Shown piece by piece: positions 1 to 14,939 of a stretch of DNA of 64,000 bases. Within the stretch, counting starts at the first letter, position 1. Each line of letters starts with the position of its first letter. The notes beneath the pieces are model-generated. The model worked only from the letters and a program-made list of their open reading frames with translations. It did not search any database and was not told the DNA's origin. The stretch spans positions 1,674,001-1,738,000 of the forward strand of contig MU008170.1 of assembly GCA_010909165.1 (NCBI GenBank), written 5' to 3'. Made by a program: the position numbers and the translations under genes. This DNA comes from Anthoceros angustus (Eukaryota; Streptophyta; Anthocerotopsida; Anthocerotales; Anthocerotaceae).

Positions 1-1
1 A

Positions 2-2838
<2,837 letters not shown>

Positions 2839-3340
2839 CTGCCTTCTGCCATTCTTGGTGCTGCTTCGGCGGCCACAATTCGTTTTTCCCTTCCCTCTTA
2901 TTTCCTGTCTCTCAAAATCATGTGAGGCTATTTGTTACAGCTCTCATACACGTATCTTGAGAGTCACTTGCTTCGCCCATCGTACCCGCTTGTTCTCCAA
3001 TCCCTTAAAGATATCCCCACGACTGATTCTCCAGCGAATCGCAAACATCCACTCTGCACACATGGCGTAGCCTAATTGGCTTATCGAATCCTTAGGCGAC
3101 GAGCCTGAAACTACCGCAGTTTCACGAGTCACAGCATCCCCTTCCAAGGAAGCCGAAGGCTGGTAGCTACGACGGGGAATTTTATCACCGTTCTTCGTTC
3201 TCAAAATAAGTTCGCGCTGGGACGTTTGCTGTGCACGAATGTCTTCTGTGCGAATTCCGTGTGTGAAATCCAGTCTGATGGAGTAGGCCGGTGCAACATT
3301 CTGATCCCATCATACTGGTCTGAGCAAGCAGAAGGGAGCC
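2839..3340. other. Spacer between PDS and PPOX
   Basis: About 500 bases that must hold the PDS 3' UTR and the PPOX promoter and 5' UTR. I see no further gene and no clear core promoter element. Confidence 0.6.
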
Positions 3341-5775
3341 ATGGAAGTGGCGGCGTTGTCTGCAGCTCCCTGCTCGATCACCTCGTCGCCAGCTTGTTCC
3401 TCCTCCTCTCCTTCTCCTTCTTCGTCTTCGTGTTTGGCCCCCGCTTCTCTGAGCTGGAAGAGCGGGGTATCGTCGTCCTCTTCGTGGCGGCAGATTTATC
3501 CTACATTGCAGAGGAAGGCTGCGTATCGCGCCAGACTGAATGTCACAGCCAAGCAGGCAACAGTGTCGCCTCCTGCGAGTACGGACAATGTAGAGGAGAC
3601 AGGCGTGTACGACTGCGTGGTTGTGGGAGGAGGGATCTCTGGGCTCTGTACCGCCCAGGCCCTGCTCACCAGGCACGCGAGCGTGGTGGGGAATTTGCTG
3701 GTCACCGAGGCCAAGGATCGGGTTGGAGGGAACATCACGACGGTGACGGGAGATGGGTACCTGTGGGAGGAGGGGCCCAACAGCTTCCAGCCTAATGACT
3801 CCATGCTGGCTATGGCGGTGCGTTTCTGTGTCAAAGGTATTCGTTGCTTTGATTTTCTTGTTTTGCATGCTCATGGTTGTAGGATTCGTTCTCTGGTGTC
3901 AGGTGGACAGCGGGCTCAAAGACGAGCTGGTGCTTGGAGACCCTGACGCGCCCCGCTTCGTGCTGTGGGGGGGGAAGCTGAGACCCGTCCCTGCAGGTCC
4001 AGGGGATCTGCCGTTCTTCGACCTGTTGTCCATCTTCGGGAAGCTTCGTGCGGGGTTTGGGGCTTTGGGGCTCAGACCTGCTCCTCCGGTATGGTCATCT
4101 TGTTCTTCCCTGTTTGTGTTTGTGGACAGAATGAATGTGCATGATGTTGTGGTGTTTGGTGCTAAGCATTTTGTGGAAAATCCGTGTTCTTCGGGTGCAG
4201 GGGTATGAGGAAACAATCGAGCAGTTCGTGCGAAGAAATCTTGGGGATGAGGTGTTCGAGAGATTAATAGAGCCTTTCTGCTCAGGTGCTGCAATGTTAT
4301 TTTGTAATGTTGCTGCTGGCTTCGTGGAGACCTTGAGATGTAACTCTCGCTGTGAATACAGGTGTGTATGCTGGCGATCCTGCGAAGTTGAGCATGAAAG
4401 CAGCATTTGGGAAAGTCTGGAGGCTTGAGGAATTAGGAGGCAGCATCATAGGGGGAACTATCAAGCTCCTGCAAGAGAAGAATAAGAACCCCCCTCCTCC
4501 TCGGGACCCGTGAGTAGCACCTCCAGCTCCGTGTTTTCTCCATTTCCATGGACAGAGTAGAGTCTCGTCTAATCTGTGCTCATTGAATTCTGCTGCAGGC
4601 GGTTACCAAAGCCGAAAGGTCAAACTGTAGGATCGTTCCGTCAAGGGCTTATAACTCTGCCCAACGCCATTGCCTCCATGTGAGTTGACTTGTTCAGAGA
4701 CGGCTCATTTCATTGTGCAACAGTTGATCATGCCGGTGGAATGGTGGTTCATCTAACAGAATGATTCCAGACTAGGAGATAAGGTCAAGACGAGCTGGAA
4801 GCTTGTCGCAATACAGAAGAACTCTGAGGAGCTCTTCGAGCTTACATACGAGACTCCCCAAGGCCGCAAGTCCTTGTCAAGCAGAACGTTGGTGCTGACT
4901 GTGCCTTCTTACATCGCCAGCGAGATCCTCCGTCCATTATCGGTAAGGTCCATGTCCTTGGTGAGTGGGCACTTGGCTTGTCACAGCCCATACTCGTCTT
5001 CTCCCTCTCACGTCCTATGTTGCAGGAAGAGGCTGGAGCGGCACTAGACCGATTCTACTACCCACCTGTGGCAGCCGTCACAATCTCCTATCCGAAATCA
5101 GCCATCAAGGAAGACAGACTAGTTGACGGCCAGTTGAAGGGCTTCGGCCAACTACACCCGCGAAGCCAAGGCATCCAGACTCTCGGTAAGAGACAAGTCA
5201 CCATTGCTGGATACTGTGTACGACCAGCACATCTGTACTGTGCTCCAGAACGTGCTGCTCACACGTTTGTGATCTGCTTCAGGCACCATATACAGCTCCT
5301 CCCTATTCCCTGGGCGGGCACCAGAAGAGCGTGTGATGTTGCTGAACTACATCGGAGGAGCCACATTCACAGACATCACTGAGAAGGTGCAACTAACTAC
5401 CTTCTCCACCAAGCTGAGTGGATGAATTTGTGTGAATGAACGTCTGATGAGGCTTGTGTTGGTCGCGGCATGCAGAGTCAAGATGAGATTGTTGCTATTG
5501 TGGACAAAGACGTGCGGACGATGCTGGTGAAGGACGATGCCCCTGCACCCCTTGTCCATGGCGTTAGGGTTTGGCCGCGAGCCATCCCTCAGTTTAACAT
5601 CGGTCACCTCGACACGGTCGAAGAAGCACGACGCAGCCTCAAAGAGGCCGGCCTGGATGGCCTGTTTCTGGGAGGGAATTACGTGGCCGGCGTGGCGCTT
5701 GGTCGATGTGTAGAAGGCGCGTACGAGAGTGCTGCAGTTATTTCGGAGCATCTCTCCCAAGTTTTGGCCGTTTAG
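3341..5775 (+). CDS. PPOX1: Protoporphyrinogen IX oxidase, plastid type
   Basis: Oxidises protoporphyrinogen IX to protoporphyrin IX, the last step shared by heme and chlorophyll synthesis, with FAD, at plastid membranes. The ATG at 3341 opens a Ser/Ala-rich transit peptide of about 85 residues ([16 protein letters not shown]). Then come the FAD site [33 protein letters not shown] and [13 protein letters not shown]. Later exons give [70 protein letters not shown] and [16 protein letters not shown]. The last exon contains [20 protein letters not shown], the C-terminal FAD-binding signature. I place eight introns (after MLAMA, APP, PFCS, PRDP, NAIAS, RPLS, IQTL and TDITEK). Length and order fit plant HemY-type enzymes. 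No defect seen. The gene converges on TatC. Confidence 0.96.
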
Positions 5776-6149
5776 GATTCTCCAAAGAAGATGGCTGATA
5801 GGAAAATCAATCTAGAGCAATTTCATATACCTATAACCAAACAAGTCACAGACAAGGAAGGCTTCACTGACAGTTTTGGACAACCTGAAACTTGTACAGC
5901 TGGGTCGCCGGTTTACAGACAGATTGCACGACTCAACCAAAACACACTCTGTTCCTACATTTTACGATGTAAAGAATTGAAGCACAATGGAAGAGACACC
6001 TGGAAGTGTAATCTCCTGGTTCCAACTCCAGCCAGATCGAAACCCTCCATTCTCCTGAAACAAACACCGAAGAAGAAGAAGAAGAACATTGGCTTATAGC
6101 AGGCAGCTTCACACCTACACATATGTTACAGAGTCGTAGGTAGACCCGA
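5776..6149. other. Convergent spacer between PPOX and TatC
   Basis: 374 bases holding both 3' UTRs. A 102-codon forward frame (5791-6099) lies here, but it has no recognisable domain and ends in a lysine run from an AAG repeat. I treat it as UTR. Confidence 0.6.
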
Positions 6150-7516
6150 CTACTCGGCAGGCTCCTCTTGGGGTTTTAGAGCCTTCACGAGAAAGGCACC
6201 ACCGACATACAGTCCTATGAGGGGTCCGGCTAGGAGAACTTGTGTTAAAGGATCTGTGGATGGGGTCAGAACGGCTGCAGCTATCACCGCACCAACGACC
6301 ACGTATCTCCAGATGGACAGCATCTGATCGCCTGTAACCAAGCCAGTTTGTCCTAATAGCAACTGAATCACAGGTACCTGCAAAGCAAGAAAGCCAGAGT
6401 GATTACTTGAGGTTCGAACGTCCAACGCAAAGCAAAGCAATTAGATCATGCGTAGTAGCATGCAGGTACCTGAAATGCTATTCCCGTACTGAACATCAGC
6501 AGCAGCACAAACTCAAAGTATTGGTCGATGGACCAGAAGGATTCAACAACTCCTTCGGAAAAGGCGACGAAGAAATTTAGGGCTGCGGGAGTCAGCACCG
6601 AGTAGGAGAAGAAGAGACCAAAATAGAAGAGAATAGATGAGCCCAGGACGATAGGCCCCAGGAATCTCCTCTCGTTGCGGGTCAATCCTGGGAGAACAAA
6701 AGCAATAATCTCGTACAGAATAATTGGGCTCCCAAGGAGGAGGCCACTGTAGCCAGAAACCTGCAAGCGGGCAATCATCCAGACGGTCAGTCAGCTCTTT
6801 CGTTTTTGAAGTGAAAGTGAGGACGAAGAACTTCCCAACAGCCCATTTACCTTCAAAGTCGTAAAAAAGAATTCACCAGGAGAGAGCTGGAGGAAGCGGA
6901 CACCCTGGTTGTAGACCGGAGCCTCCAGAAACACTATGAGCTCTTTCGAGTAGGCAAAACACAAACAAATAGCTGCCCCAACAGCTCCTACCGACACCAC
7001 AATCCTGTCCCGCAGCTCGTCCAAATGATCAAACAAGGTCATCTCCTTGTCATCTGGCAGCTCCTCCTTACTGGGATACAGCCAGGTGGACAAATCCGGC
7101 CCTTCACGCTCGGATTGTTGCTCACTCCGAACCGGTACACCCTTCTCTGTCAGCGGTGAAAGCAAGGGTTAGCTCTGCTCATGCGACGGGCCGTGCGCAC
7201 AACCAGAAGCTGACGAGAGAGGCATGCACACACCAGAAGGCGAGCTCCTGTCCTCCACAGCCGATCCCCCCCACTTGCCGTCATCACCCTCGGCCAGGAC
7301 GCGCCAGCTCCCCTTTCGCCGGTCCCCTCCCAGAAAAAACCTGGAGCTCCGCAAAGAGGCAGCCGAGGTCTTGGCACTCAATTGGGCCTTACCCCACAAT
7401 TCCCTGCCGCTCCCCCTGCAAGATAGAGCGGGTGGAAGCAGCGGTGCTCCCCTGCAGCAGCTGCTGGCTGGCGGACATTGATACAACATGTGCGAAGCCC
7501 TGGCCATAGCTGTCAT
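6150..7516 (-). CDS. TATC: Sec-independent protein translocase TatC, plastid
   Basis: Core receptor of the thylakoid twin-arginine translocase, which moves folded proteins into the lumen with Tha4 and Hcf106. The ATG at 7516 starts a basic, Ser/Ala-rich transit peptide of about 100 residues. After the first intron come [20 protein letters not shown] (the TatC signature HLDELR before the first membrane span), [19 protein letters not shown] and FFFTTLK. The third exon has [39 protein letters not shown] and the pair of spans ending at STGIAFQ. The last exon begins [14 protein letters not shown] and ends with the span [20 protein letters not shown] and an acidic tail. Four exons and six membrane spans match plant TatC. 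No break seen. It is tail to tail with PPOX. Confidence 0.95.
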
Positions 7517-7954
7517 GGACCCAACTCCAGAATCCTACTCACACCCGAAAATGCGAGCAAGAGTGAAGCAGCTGCAGAAAACCCAGCACTTTCACCTGCT
7601 CCAAGTTCCACCCAAAAGGCACGCCATCTCCGCTCTCCCTCGATCCTGAGCCAAGGACTTGTCCCACTGCTGCAAATCCAATCCCAGCGATGCCCACAAC
7701 CCTGAACAGAAAGTGCAGGATTCCTGCCTCCTGCAACCCAACACACACACTCGCAGTATCGAGCACAGATTTGCGAAAGCGAGGGAGCTCTCAGACTTCA
7801 CTGAAACGGAACCTCGTCCCACGTCATGACTCCACGAGCCAGCGGCAGGAGGCGCACACATCTTCCAGGTCAATCCCTTTCATCTCGCGTATTTAGTTTA
7901 GTATTAAAGTGGTTTTTTAAAAACTGGGTTTCCTCTCAGAGAACCACAAGAAAG
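7517..7954. other. Spacer upstream of TatC
   Basis: Short reverse-strand open frames are present (for example 7873-7592), but they match no family and share no usable splice sites with TatC. It probably holds the TatC promoter and the 3' UTR of the next reverse-strand gene. Confidence 0.5.
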
Positions 7955-8798
7955 TTACGCACTTGATGGAGGAGCAGACAGCCATGCCTTCCATTGCATG
8001 ACGTTGTGGACAACCCGATCAACTTGGGCCAGTATCATGTCTCTTTCACAGGCGAGGAGCCGTTTCCCGCATGTGACATAAAATTTGTCAGGATGCCACC
8101 GGAGAAGGGCAGTTCTCAGCTTGCGTTTCTGCACTTCAGGAGTGTCACCGCGCAGCAAGAACAGCGGGTTGCCGGCTGGAGGCCAAGGTATGTCTAAGCA
8201 ATTAAGTGGACTGTCGTTCGAAGGACTTCGTAGTTGAGCCCAGCGGTCCTCGTACTGCGGGTAATTCCAGCCTCGGATCTCGTCCGGAATTGCATCTGGG
8301 CAGAACACAATTAGAAGGTGAGGACGGCTGGCAATCGAGGTGGTATGGCATGGTATGCTAATACCCCAAGCAGGAAAGGCTACACGATGAGGAACGAGAT
8401 TCAATAGGAGATAGAGATTTGACTCACAAAATTGAGGCGGACAAGTAGGTTTTTGCAATTGGCGCATGTACTCCTCTCGTTTCTTTTGCATCTTGGTTTC
8501 TTCTGCCTTTCTCTTCTGTTGACAGGAGACCTTCCGAACATCAGATGGATAACGAGGAATTCACTAATCGTGCTCTCCATCGAGCAAGGATGGTTGATTG
8601 CGGGTGCGAAATGCTTCACTTTGGCCGGATACTGACCTGCTCTTCCTTACATCTCTTCAACTCCTCCCTTTTCTGCGCTTTTTCCTTGCTGGCTGCCAAC
8701 TTGGCTGCTTCCTTCTCAAGGCGCACCTGCTTAAGCTCTTCAGCCTTTTTCGGCTGCTTCTTTCCCTGTGCTGTCGTTCTTCCAGTCTCTTGGGGATC
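7955..8798 (-). CDS. NFKBIL1-like protein, C-terminal exons (5' end not found)
   Basis: Three exons join in frame: 8798-8637, 8515-8428 and 8295-7955, with stop at 7955. The first two encode a Lys/Glu-rich helix (KKAEELKQVRLEKEAAKLAA, EETKMQKKREEYMRQL). The last has LDIPWPPAG, then KRKLRTALLRWHPDKFYVTC and ERDMILAQVDRVVHNVMQ. This layout, a charged helix followed by a PWPP motif and a degenerate J-domain-like RWHPDKF segment, is that of the C-terminus of the NFKBIL1 family, nuclear proteins of poorly known role. The HPD tripeptide is present. Exon 1 begins in phase 0 with no start codon, so coding sequence continues upstream. It could be joined to the coiled-coil gene through a phase-0 donor-like site (CAG|GTTCGT) near 9250, or its first exon was missed. 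Confidence 0.6.
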
Positions 8799-9226
8799 CT
8801 GTCAAGCACACGCAAGAAACTTAGAAATACCATTTACACTATTAGCTAACTTCCACAGCCTGCAGCCTACAGGGTTCAGAGTTAACGTTGATCAGGTATG
8901 TTCTGAAAGCAAGTGCAAGAGTGCCCATTCGGGACAAGCTACATAGCTATGGATGGCACTTGCAGATCAAGTTGCACCTGACAAGCCACAAGCTATGGAT
9001 GGCACTTGGAGATCAGGTTGCCTAAATAATCTACAAGTTATGGATGAATCACGCTGCCAAAATAGTCAAGCAGTTACAGATGGTTACTTGGAAGTTGTGG
9101 TTGATTTGACACACATCGGACTCTCATCGTATTTTCTGACTACTAAGATGGCGCCGGGGTCCAGCCCCAATACTATACCAGAACTTTGTTAGAAACAAGG
9201 TTGCCATGGAGAGCTGGAAGGCACCT
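8799..9226. repeat. Spacer or long intron with a 46-bp direct repeat
   Basis: Contains two copies of a segment beginning AGCTATGGATGGCACTTG (about 8945 and 8991). No independent gene seen. If the NFKBIL1-like exons belong to the coiled-coil gene, this is an intron of about 455 bases, longer than its neighbours. Confidence 0.55.
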
Positions 9227-10792
9227 TCACATGTCTGAAGGGGAGAAAGAGTGGTGACGAACCTGTGGAGCAGGGTGGATGTCGTCGTGTTGTGCCTCGC
9301 CATTGCTATCTACACAGTGCTGTTCGTCGAGGCGTCTCTGTGCGTCGTCTTCCCTTCGTAGCCCATCCAGTCGCTTTCGGAGGTCTTCACATTTTCGGAG
9401 TAGTTCCTTCTCAGCTCGGGTGAGGACGTCCTCAGTCTTCCGAGTCCAGCACCTCGCTTCGAAAACCGTCGGCGAGAATCCAGAACTCGAGTTCTTCAGT
9501 TTCATCTGCTCATCGACTTGCCTTTGCCTCCGCCTTTCTTCCTCCTGTTTCTGCCTCTCCTCCTCCTCCATCGCTGAAATACGTGCCGCCTCCCTCTTCT
9601 TCCTGTCTTCCTCCTCCTTCATCGATGCAATTCGTGCACAAGCCTCCGCCTCCCTCTTCTGCCTCTCCCCCTCCTCCTTCATCGCTGCAATACGTGCACT
9701 AGCCTCCGCCTCCCTCTTCTTCCTCTCTTCCTCCTCCTTCATCGCTGCAATACGGGCACAAGCCTCCGCCTCCCTCTGCTTTCTCTCTTCCTCCTCCTTC
9801 ACCGCTGCACGCGCACTAGCCTCCGCCTCCCGCCTCTTCCTCTCTTCCTCCCCCTTCATCGCTGCTATACGCGCGTTAGCCTCCGCCTCCCGCTTCTTCC
9901 TCTCGTCCTCCTGCTTCATCGCTGCAATACGCGCACTAGCCTCCACCTCCGTCTTCTTCCTCTCTTCCTCCTCCGTCATTGCTGCAATACGTACACTAGC
10001 CTCCTCCTCCCTCTTCCTATCTTCCTCCTTGGCAACCTCGTCAGCAAGTTCTCTATCCATCTCCTCGTATCGGACCTCTTCGTCACACATTCTCTTGTCC
10101 TCCACGGGCTTCCGGATCTGTTCCATCGTCACCTTTGTCTTCCGCAGCTTGACCGCAATTTCATCGTTTTCTTCCCCATTCCCTCGACTACGCTTCTTAG
10201 CTACCCGCGACATCGCTGCGCTTTTGCATCCACCACAACAGATAGCAGCACCGAGGCCCTTATCTGCGAGCCTGTCAGAGACAAACATAAAGAATTTTGC
10301 AAGCTCCTCCTTGTCCCCAGCAGTGACGATGATTGTCAAGCCCTTCGTAGTCACCCTGCCCTGGCCTGCAAGCCGCAACCAGAATTTGGTGAAAATTGCC
10401 GGTCCATCGCATCAGATCCCGCAACCACGGCAGCAACAGAAACAGCAGCACAGCAGCATTAACACCAGCAGAGACACCTCCGCCTTACCTCGCAGAAGAT
10501 ACTTAGTATGCAGCTCCGTAATGTCTGACAACGGGATCGCACATTGGTGCTTACTGCTGCTCCCTTGCTTGCACTCGAAGAGGACCACCAGCGGGCAGTC
10601 GGCGATGATCCGAGGCGCATGCTGCCTGAGGGAAGAAGTGGTGAACTCCTGCGGCCGCTCGAGCACCACAACGTGGTTCCGCTTAGGACCCGCCCGCTGG
10701 CCTGCCCGCTCTACCAGGGCCTCCACCTGAAAACAGGCCAATTGCACCCCCTCCATATCCACGCCAAACACGAAGCTAGCTGGGGTCTTCAT
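9227..10792 (-). CDS. Unrecognised protein with a 23-residue repeat coiled coil
   Basis: Exon 10792-10489 and exon 10365-9227 join across a 123-base GT-AG intron (phase 1), giving about 480 residues from the ATG at 10792. Residues 1 to about 150 look globular: ASFVFGVDMEGVQLACFQVE, IIADCPLVVLFECKQG, ELHTKYLLRGQGRVTTKGL, TIIVTAGDKEELAKFFMFV. A basic stretch VAKKRSRGNGEE could be a nuclear signal. From about residue 205, about nine repeats of a unit like ARIAAMKEEEERKKREAEAS run to about residue 400, an uninterrupted charged helix. The tail has CEDLRKRLDGLRREDDAQRR. I do not recognise the N-terminal domain and give no function. The forward-strand frame of 483 codons over the same DNA is a shadow of the purine-rich repeats. 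Confidence 0.7.
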
Positions 10793-11034
10793 CTTCTTCA
10801 ACCTGCTGCTTTCACCCTGGTCGTGGAAGTGTCTTCTGCGTGACTGCTCCCCACTCCAGCCCACCCCCGAGTGTGTTTCACCCGGGTCGTCTTCCCACTC
10901 CAGCCCTCCCCACTCCAAGTTTCCAAGTTGAGTGTACCCGTTGCTGCGCAACAAGATGTACAATTCAAACCTTTTAATGGAAGCGGTGAAGCGCGAAACC
11001 AAACCTGGCACATGCAAGTTATCACTATCTCTTC

Positions 11035-11108
11035 TATTTATCGATATCAACACAAGGAGTTATTTATCGATATCAACACAAGGAGTTATTTATCGATATC
11101 AACACAAG
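11035..11108. repeat. 26-bp tandem repeat, three copies
   Basis: TCGATATCAACACAAGGAGT recurs with starts at 11041, 11067 and 11093. Units are almost identical, so the array is young or homogenised. Confidence 0.9.
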
Positions 11109-11290
11109 TGAGAGATCTATCTTTTAACACGATCCCAGGGGTCAGAGCAAAAAAAAAAAAGTAACTAAGTTCCATAGCTAAAACGATAACTAATCGAATG
11201 ATCTACTTACGTCCGAAGTCATTTAGGATATCTCTTATTGTTATCTATATCTGTGGATGCATCTCTAACTCTCATCGTAATATGTGTCTA

Positions 11291-11402
11291 TGATGTCGCA
11301 ACCAAGAAAATAGAGGGCTGAAGAAGATATTACCTGCCTTCACTTTATGATGTCGCAACCAAGAAAATAGAGGGCTGAAGAAGATATTACCTGCCTTCAC
11401 TT
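11291..11402. repeat. 57-bp tandem duplication
   Basis: The segment beginning TGATGTCGCAACCAAGAAAA occurs at 11291 and again at 11348, with essentially no differences before CTTCACTT. Confidence 0.9.
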
Positions 11403-11590
11403 CTCTCTTTCGTTTTTTGTCTCCGTCATGCAGTCTCGGAGCTTTACATCTGTCCTACTTGCTTTGCCCAACTCTGGGAAACCAACATGCCCAATCATAA
11501 TAGGAACGATTACAAAATAATCAAGAAAAAACTATCAAACTAGAGGAGGGAACTATGGGGATTTAGAGGGATATATGTACACCTAAAGTG

Positions 11591-12560
11591 TGTAAACACT
11601 AAAGATGTATATATATCAAGGGAAGGTGAGAAAGGAACCAAACGAGAAGCCAAAGAAGATTCAAGCTATTGTGCTCACAAGGAAGGTGGCTCTTCAAAGG
11701 GAAAGAAAAAAAGTAAGGAAGTCCGATATAAGAGGGATAAAACTAGACCTAAACTGTGTAAACACTAAAGGTGTATATACATCAAGGGAAGGGGAGAAAG
11801 GAGCCAAACAAGAAGCCAAAGAAGACCCAAGCTGTTGTGCTCACGAGGAAGGATGCCTCTCTAAAGGGAAAGAAAAAAGTAAGGAAGTCCGGCATAAAAG
11901 GAATAAACGTAAATTGTGTAAACACCAAAGGTGTATTCATATCAAGGGAAGGGGAGAAAGAAGCCAAACGAGAAGCGAAATAAGACCCAAGCTGTTGTGC
12001 TCATGAGGAAGGATGGCTCTCCAAAGAAAAAGAAAAAAGTAAGAAAGTCCGGCATAAGAGGGATAAAACTAGACCTGAACTGTGTAAACAATAAAGGTGT
12101 ATATATATATCAAGGGAAGGGGAGAAAGGAGCCAAACGAGAAGCCAAAGAAGATACAAGATGTTGTGCTCACGAGGAACGATGGCTCCCCAAAGGCAAAG
12201 AAAAAAGTAAGAAAGTCCGGCATAAGAGGGATAAAACTAGACCTGAACTGTGTAAACAATAAAGGTGTATATATATATCAAGGGAAGGGGAGAAAGGAGC
12301 CAAACGAGAAGCCAAAGAAGATACAAGATGTTGTGCTCACGAGGAACGATGGCTCCCCAAAGGCAAAGAAAAAAGTAAGGAAGTCCGGCATAAGGGGGAT
12401 AAATATATATCTAAATTATGAAACACTAAAGGTGTATATAAATCAAGCGAAGGGGAGAAGAGGGGAGCCAAACAGGAAGCCGAAGAAGATCCAGGCTGTT
12501 GTGCTCAAGAGAAAGGTGGCCTCCCGAATGGGAAGACAAAAGTAAAGAAGTCTTGCATAA
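11591..12560 (+). repeat. 166-bp tandem array, six units
   Basis: The anchor AACACTAAAGGTGTATAT (with variants) starts at 11595, 11761, 11921, 12087, 12255 and 12422, giving periods of 166, 160, 166, 168 and 167. Each unit also has ATCAAGGGAAGGGGAGAAAG and AAGTCCGGCATAAGAGGGAT. The forward strand reads partly open (GRKEPNEKPKK, KKVRKSGIRGI repeats), but the period is not a fixed multiple of three and frames change, so coding is unlikely. Units 4 and 5 are nearly identical, units 1 and 6 the most diverged, as expected of unequal exchange. The length is in the range of plant satellite monomers. Confidence 0.9.
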
Positions 12561-14939
12561 GAAGATCACTTTTCACACTAAAAAGAAAACGAGGGGAAGT
12601 AAACAGAATAAAAACATATAGATTACCTAAATAGCATGCAAATTACCTCATCCTTTCTTTCAACTCTAAACATAATAGGTCCATAGGCCTTGTTGTGGGC
12701 TGAATTATGCCCAATGTCTTTAATTGCTATATGAATCTCTATTATCGTAAATAAAAATATAAAAAAATCTTAGCCTTAACCATTTAATTAATTCATTGGA
12801 GAAAAAGGAAATGGAAGAGTGCGCATATTATTACATACCGTTGGGTTGTTGAGGGTGCTATCTCATGTTGTCGAGGGCTTAGGGATGCTCTTTGCAAACA
12901 GGAACAATTATTGTTCTAAGTTTCGCCCTGATCCTCTATGACTCAAAGGCCACTATAAGCCGAAGCGTTCCAAATTTCTGGAATATTCCAAACTTCCAAT
13001 ATTTTTAATTATTTTTATAATAGAAAAATTTTGTAATTTTGTAATTTCGTAATTTTTAAACCCAAGTGCACAGATTATTGTCACGCGGCATGACAATTCT
13101 ATCCAATGTAGGTCAGATCATTAGCTTCCTGTACGGCCTTAAATTGTAGTGTTTGTAGCTTACTACACCATTTTGACATTACTATGGGTTCTTATTCTAC
13201 TACAGTTCATTTTACAACGGACTTCATTCTACAACCATGATGGTTCACTTTACAATGGCACCCTCTACAATGGCACATATTTTACCATATCCTACTTTAC
13301 AACGAACTTTATTCACAATGCACATTGGATTTGTTAACTGAGTTACCTAACTCAAATTCACATATGGTTATCAAAACCACGATAACATAACCATGAGTTA
13401 ATTAATCCTAGTGTATTAATCATGATTAGTGTTATCATAAAAACCTTGGTAAAAGCATCATAGTGGATGTTGTAAAGTCTTACCAATATATGGTGTACTT
13501 GGTTAAGGTATAGCATATATATGGACTATACCATGTATAAATATATCATATATACCAAAGGGTCGCTTACTACGGACACAAATAGAGGGTGCTTATTACG
13601 TGTACATCAAAGTCGTAGTAAAAGCCATTGTAATGTCTGCCATAGCACAAGAGAGGCATCCTTTGGTCTCCTCATAATTTAGGGTACCTATAGGTACCTT
13701 GTGTTTCATATTGGCATGTTTAGCTATTACGAAAGTGTTTGACAATGTTGGTGAGTCTAGTAACATGATAGCTCTATTAGCAAGATAGCTAGTAGAGCAT
13801 GTCACGGGAGCCCTTCATCTCTACAAGGCTCTGCAACATACAATTGCATTGTCCTGAGCAAGGCTTGATATATGTAGTTTCTACCTAGCTGCTTTTTTAT
13901 AACAAGCTATTGTACGTCTTGAGGAGGCGTGCTTGACGCGTGCTTGATTTGAGGTCATGAAGAGGCGTGCTTGATTTGAAGTCATGGGACGTCGTGCTTG
14001 CTTTGAGCTCATGAGGAGTCGACGTACTTGATTCCAACTCATAAAGAGCTGTTGCTAATACAGTGGCTCACATTATCCTGTTGCAGAGCTAGATTGATCT
14101 TCCCCTACTCTGGAAGTAGTAGGTAGCAAAGGAAGATCATCCGCTCATCCGAGAAGATGCGCGCCCAAGGAAAAACGAGTCTAAGTACTTGTTAGTGTGC
14201 TTGAATAGTGAAAGCTTAGTTTTTTCTTCTGATAATTTCAAAATGCCTAGTGCTATGTTTTTGCCTATCACCACAATTTCGATAAGTAGTTGTTAGAATA
14301 GAAGGAGGGCATGAAGATATCGCCTGACATCCAACAATTGTGGCAATTTGTTTGGACAAAATAATATTACCCCCTTAAGGATTACTTCAGACAACCGCTA
14401 CGGGTTGGCATGCTATCATGAGGTAGTATGGAGCCATGACTAGCTCGCTGCTCTCACACAAGGATTTCATCAAGTATAGCTCCATAGGACTCTTATAATA
14501 GGTGCCCCCACATGGGGACAAAGGCATGATATCTTTTTCGTAACAGGCGTCTCTGCACACTATGGGAATGAGAGCATAATTTTTTGTAAAAGGCAGGACC
14601 ATGAAACTAGAGATAAGTGACACCCCATTCAAGAATTAATTTTTCCGAAGGCCACTTAATTGTAGAATTCCGATGAACTCACTTATGGATGTGACTCCTT
14701 CAAGGACTTGAAGGTCCTTTAACTCTTCACATCAAGATTAGATACATTAAGATTACCACTCTGCAATAAAAATATTACAAAATTGGTATTTTCAAAAACA
14801 TTAACTACTACCTATTCACCTTGGCTTGGGGTCTATTGGAGATCTCTAGAAGAAACGTATCTAAGGCTGACCCTACCTCTTGCAAAGATGGGCCCATGGC
14901 TAAGTAGCTAAGTGTAGAATATGTATTCTTTGTTTACAA
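12561..14939. other. AT-rich spacer with degenerate repeats
   Basis: About 2.4 kb with no supportable gene. A ladder of TACAATGGC/TTACAACG motifs lies at about 13,200-13,315. A decayed unit of about 28 bases (GAGGCGTGCTTGATTTGA and relatives, each followed by TCAT) is repeated at 13,920-14,045. The longest frames are short and match nothing. Confidence 0.6.

Noticed and set aside
5791-6099. 102-codon frame after PPOX
   Set aside because: No domain, lies where both 3' UTRs are expected, and ends in a simple AAG repeat.
9279-10730. Long forward frame of 483 codons
   Set aside because: It is antisense to the repetitive coiled-coil gene, Ser/Ala/Leu-rich from the complement of Lys/Glu codons, and has no domain or splice signals.
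11605-12545. Lys-rich repeated open frames
   Set aside because: They follow the 166-bp tandem array; the period varies (160-168), so the frame is not held.
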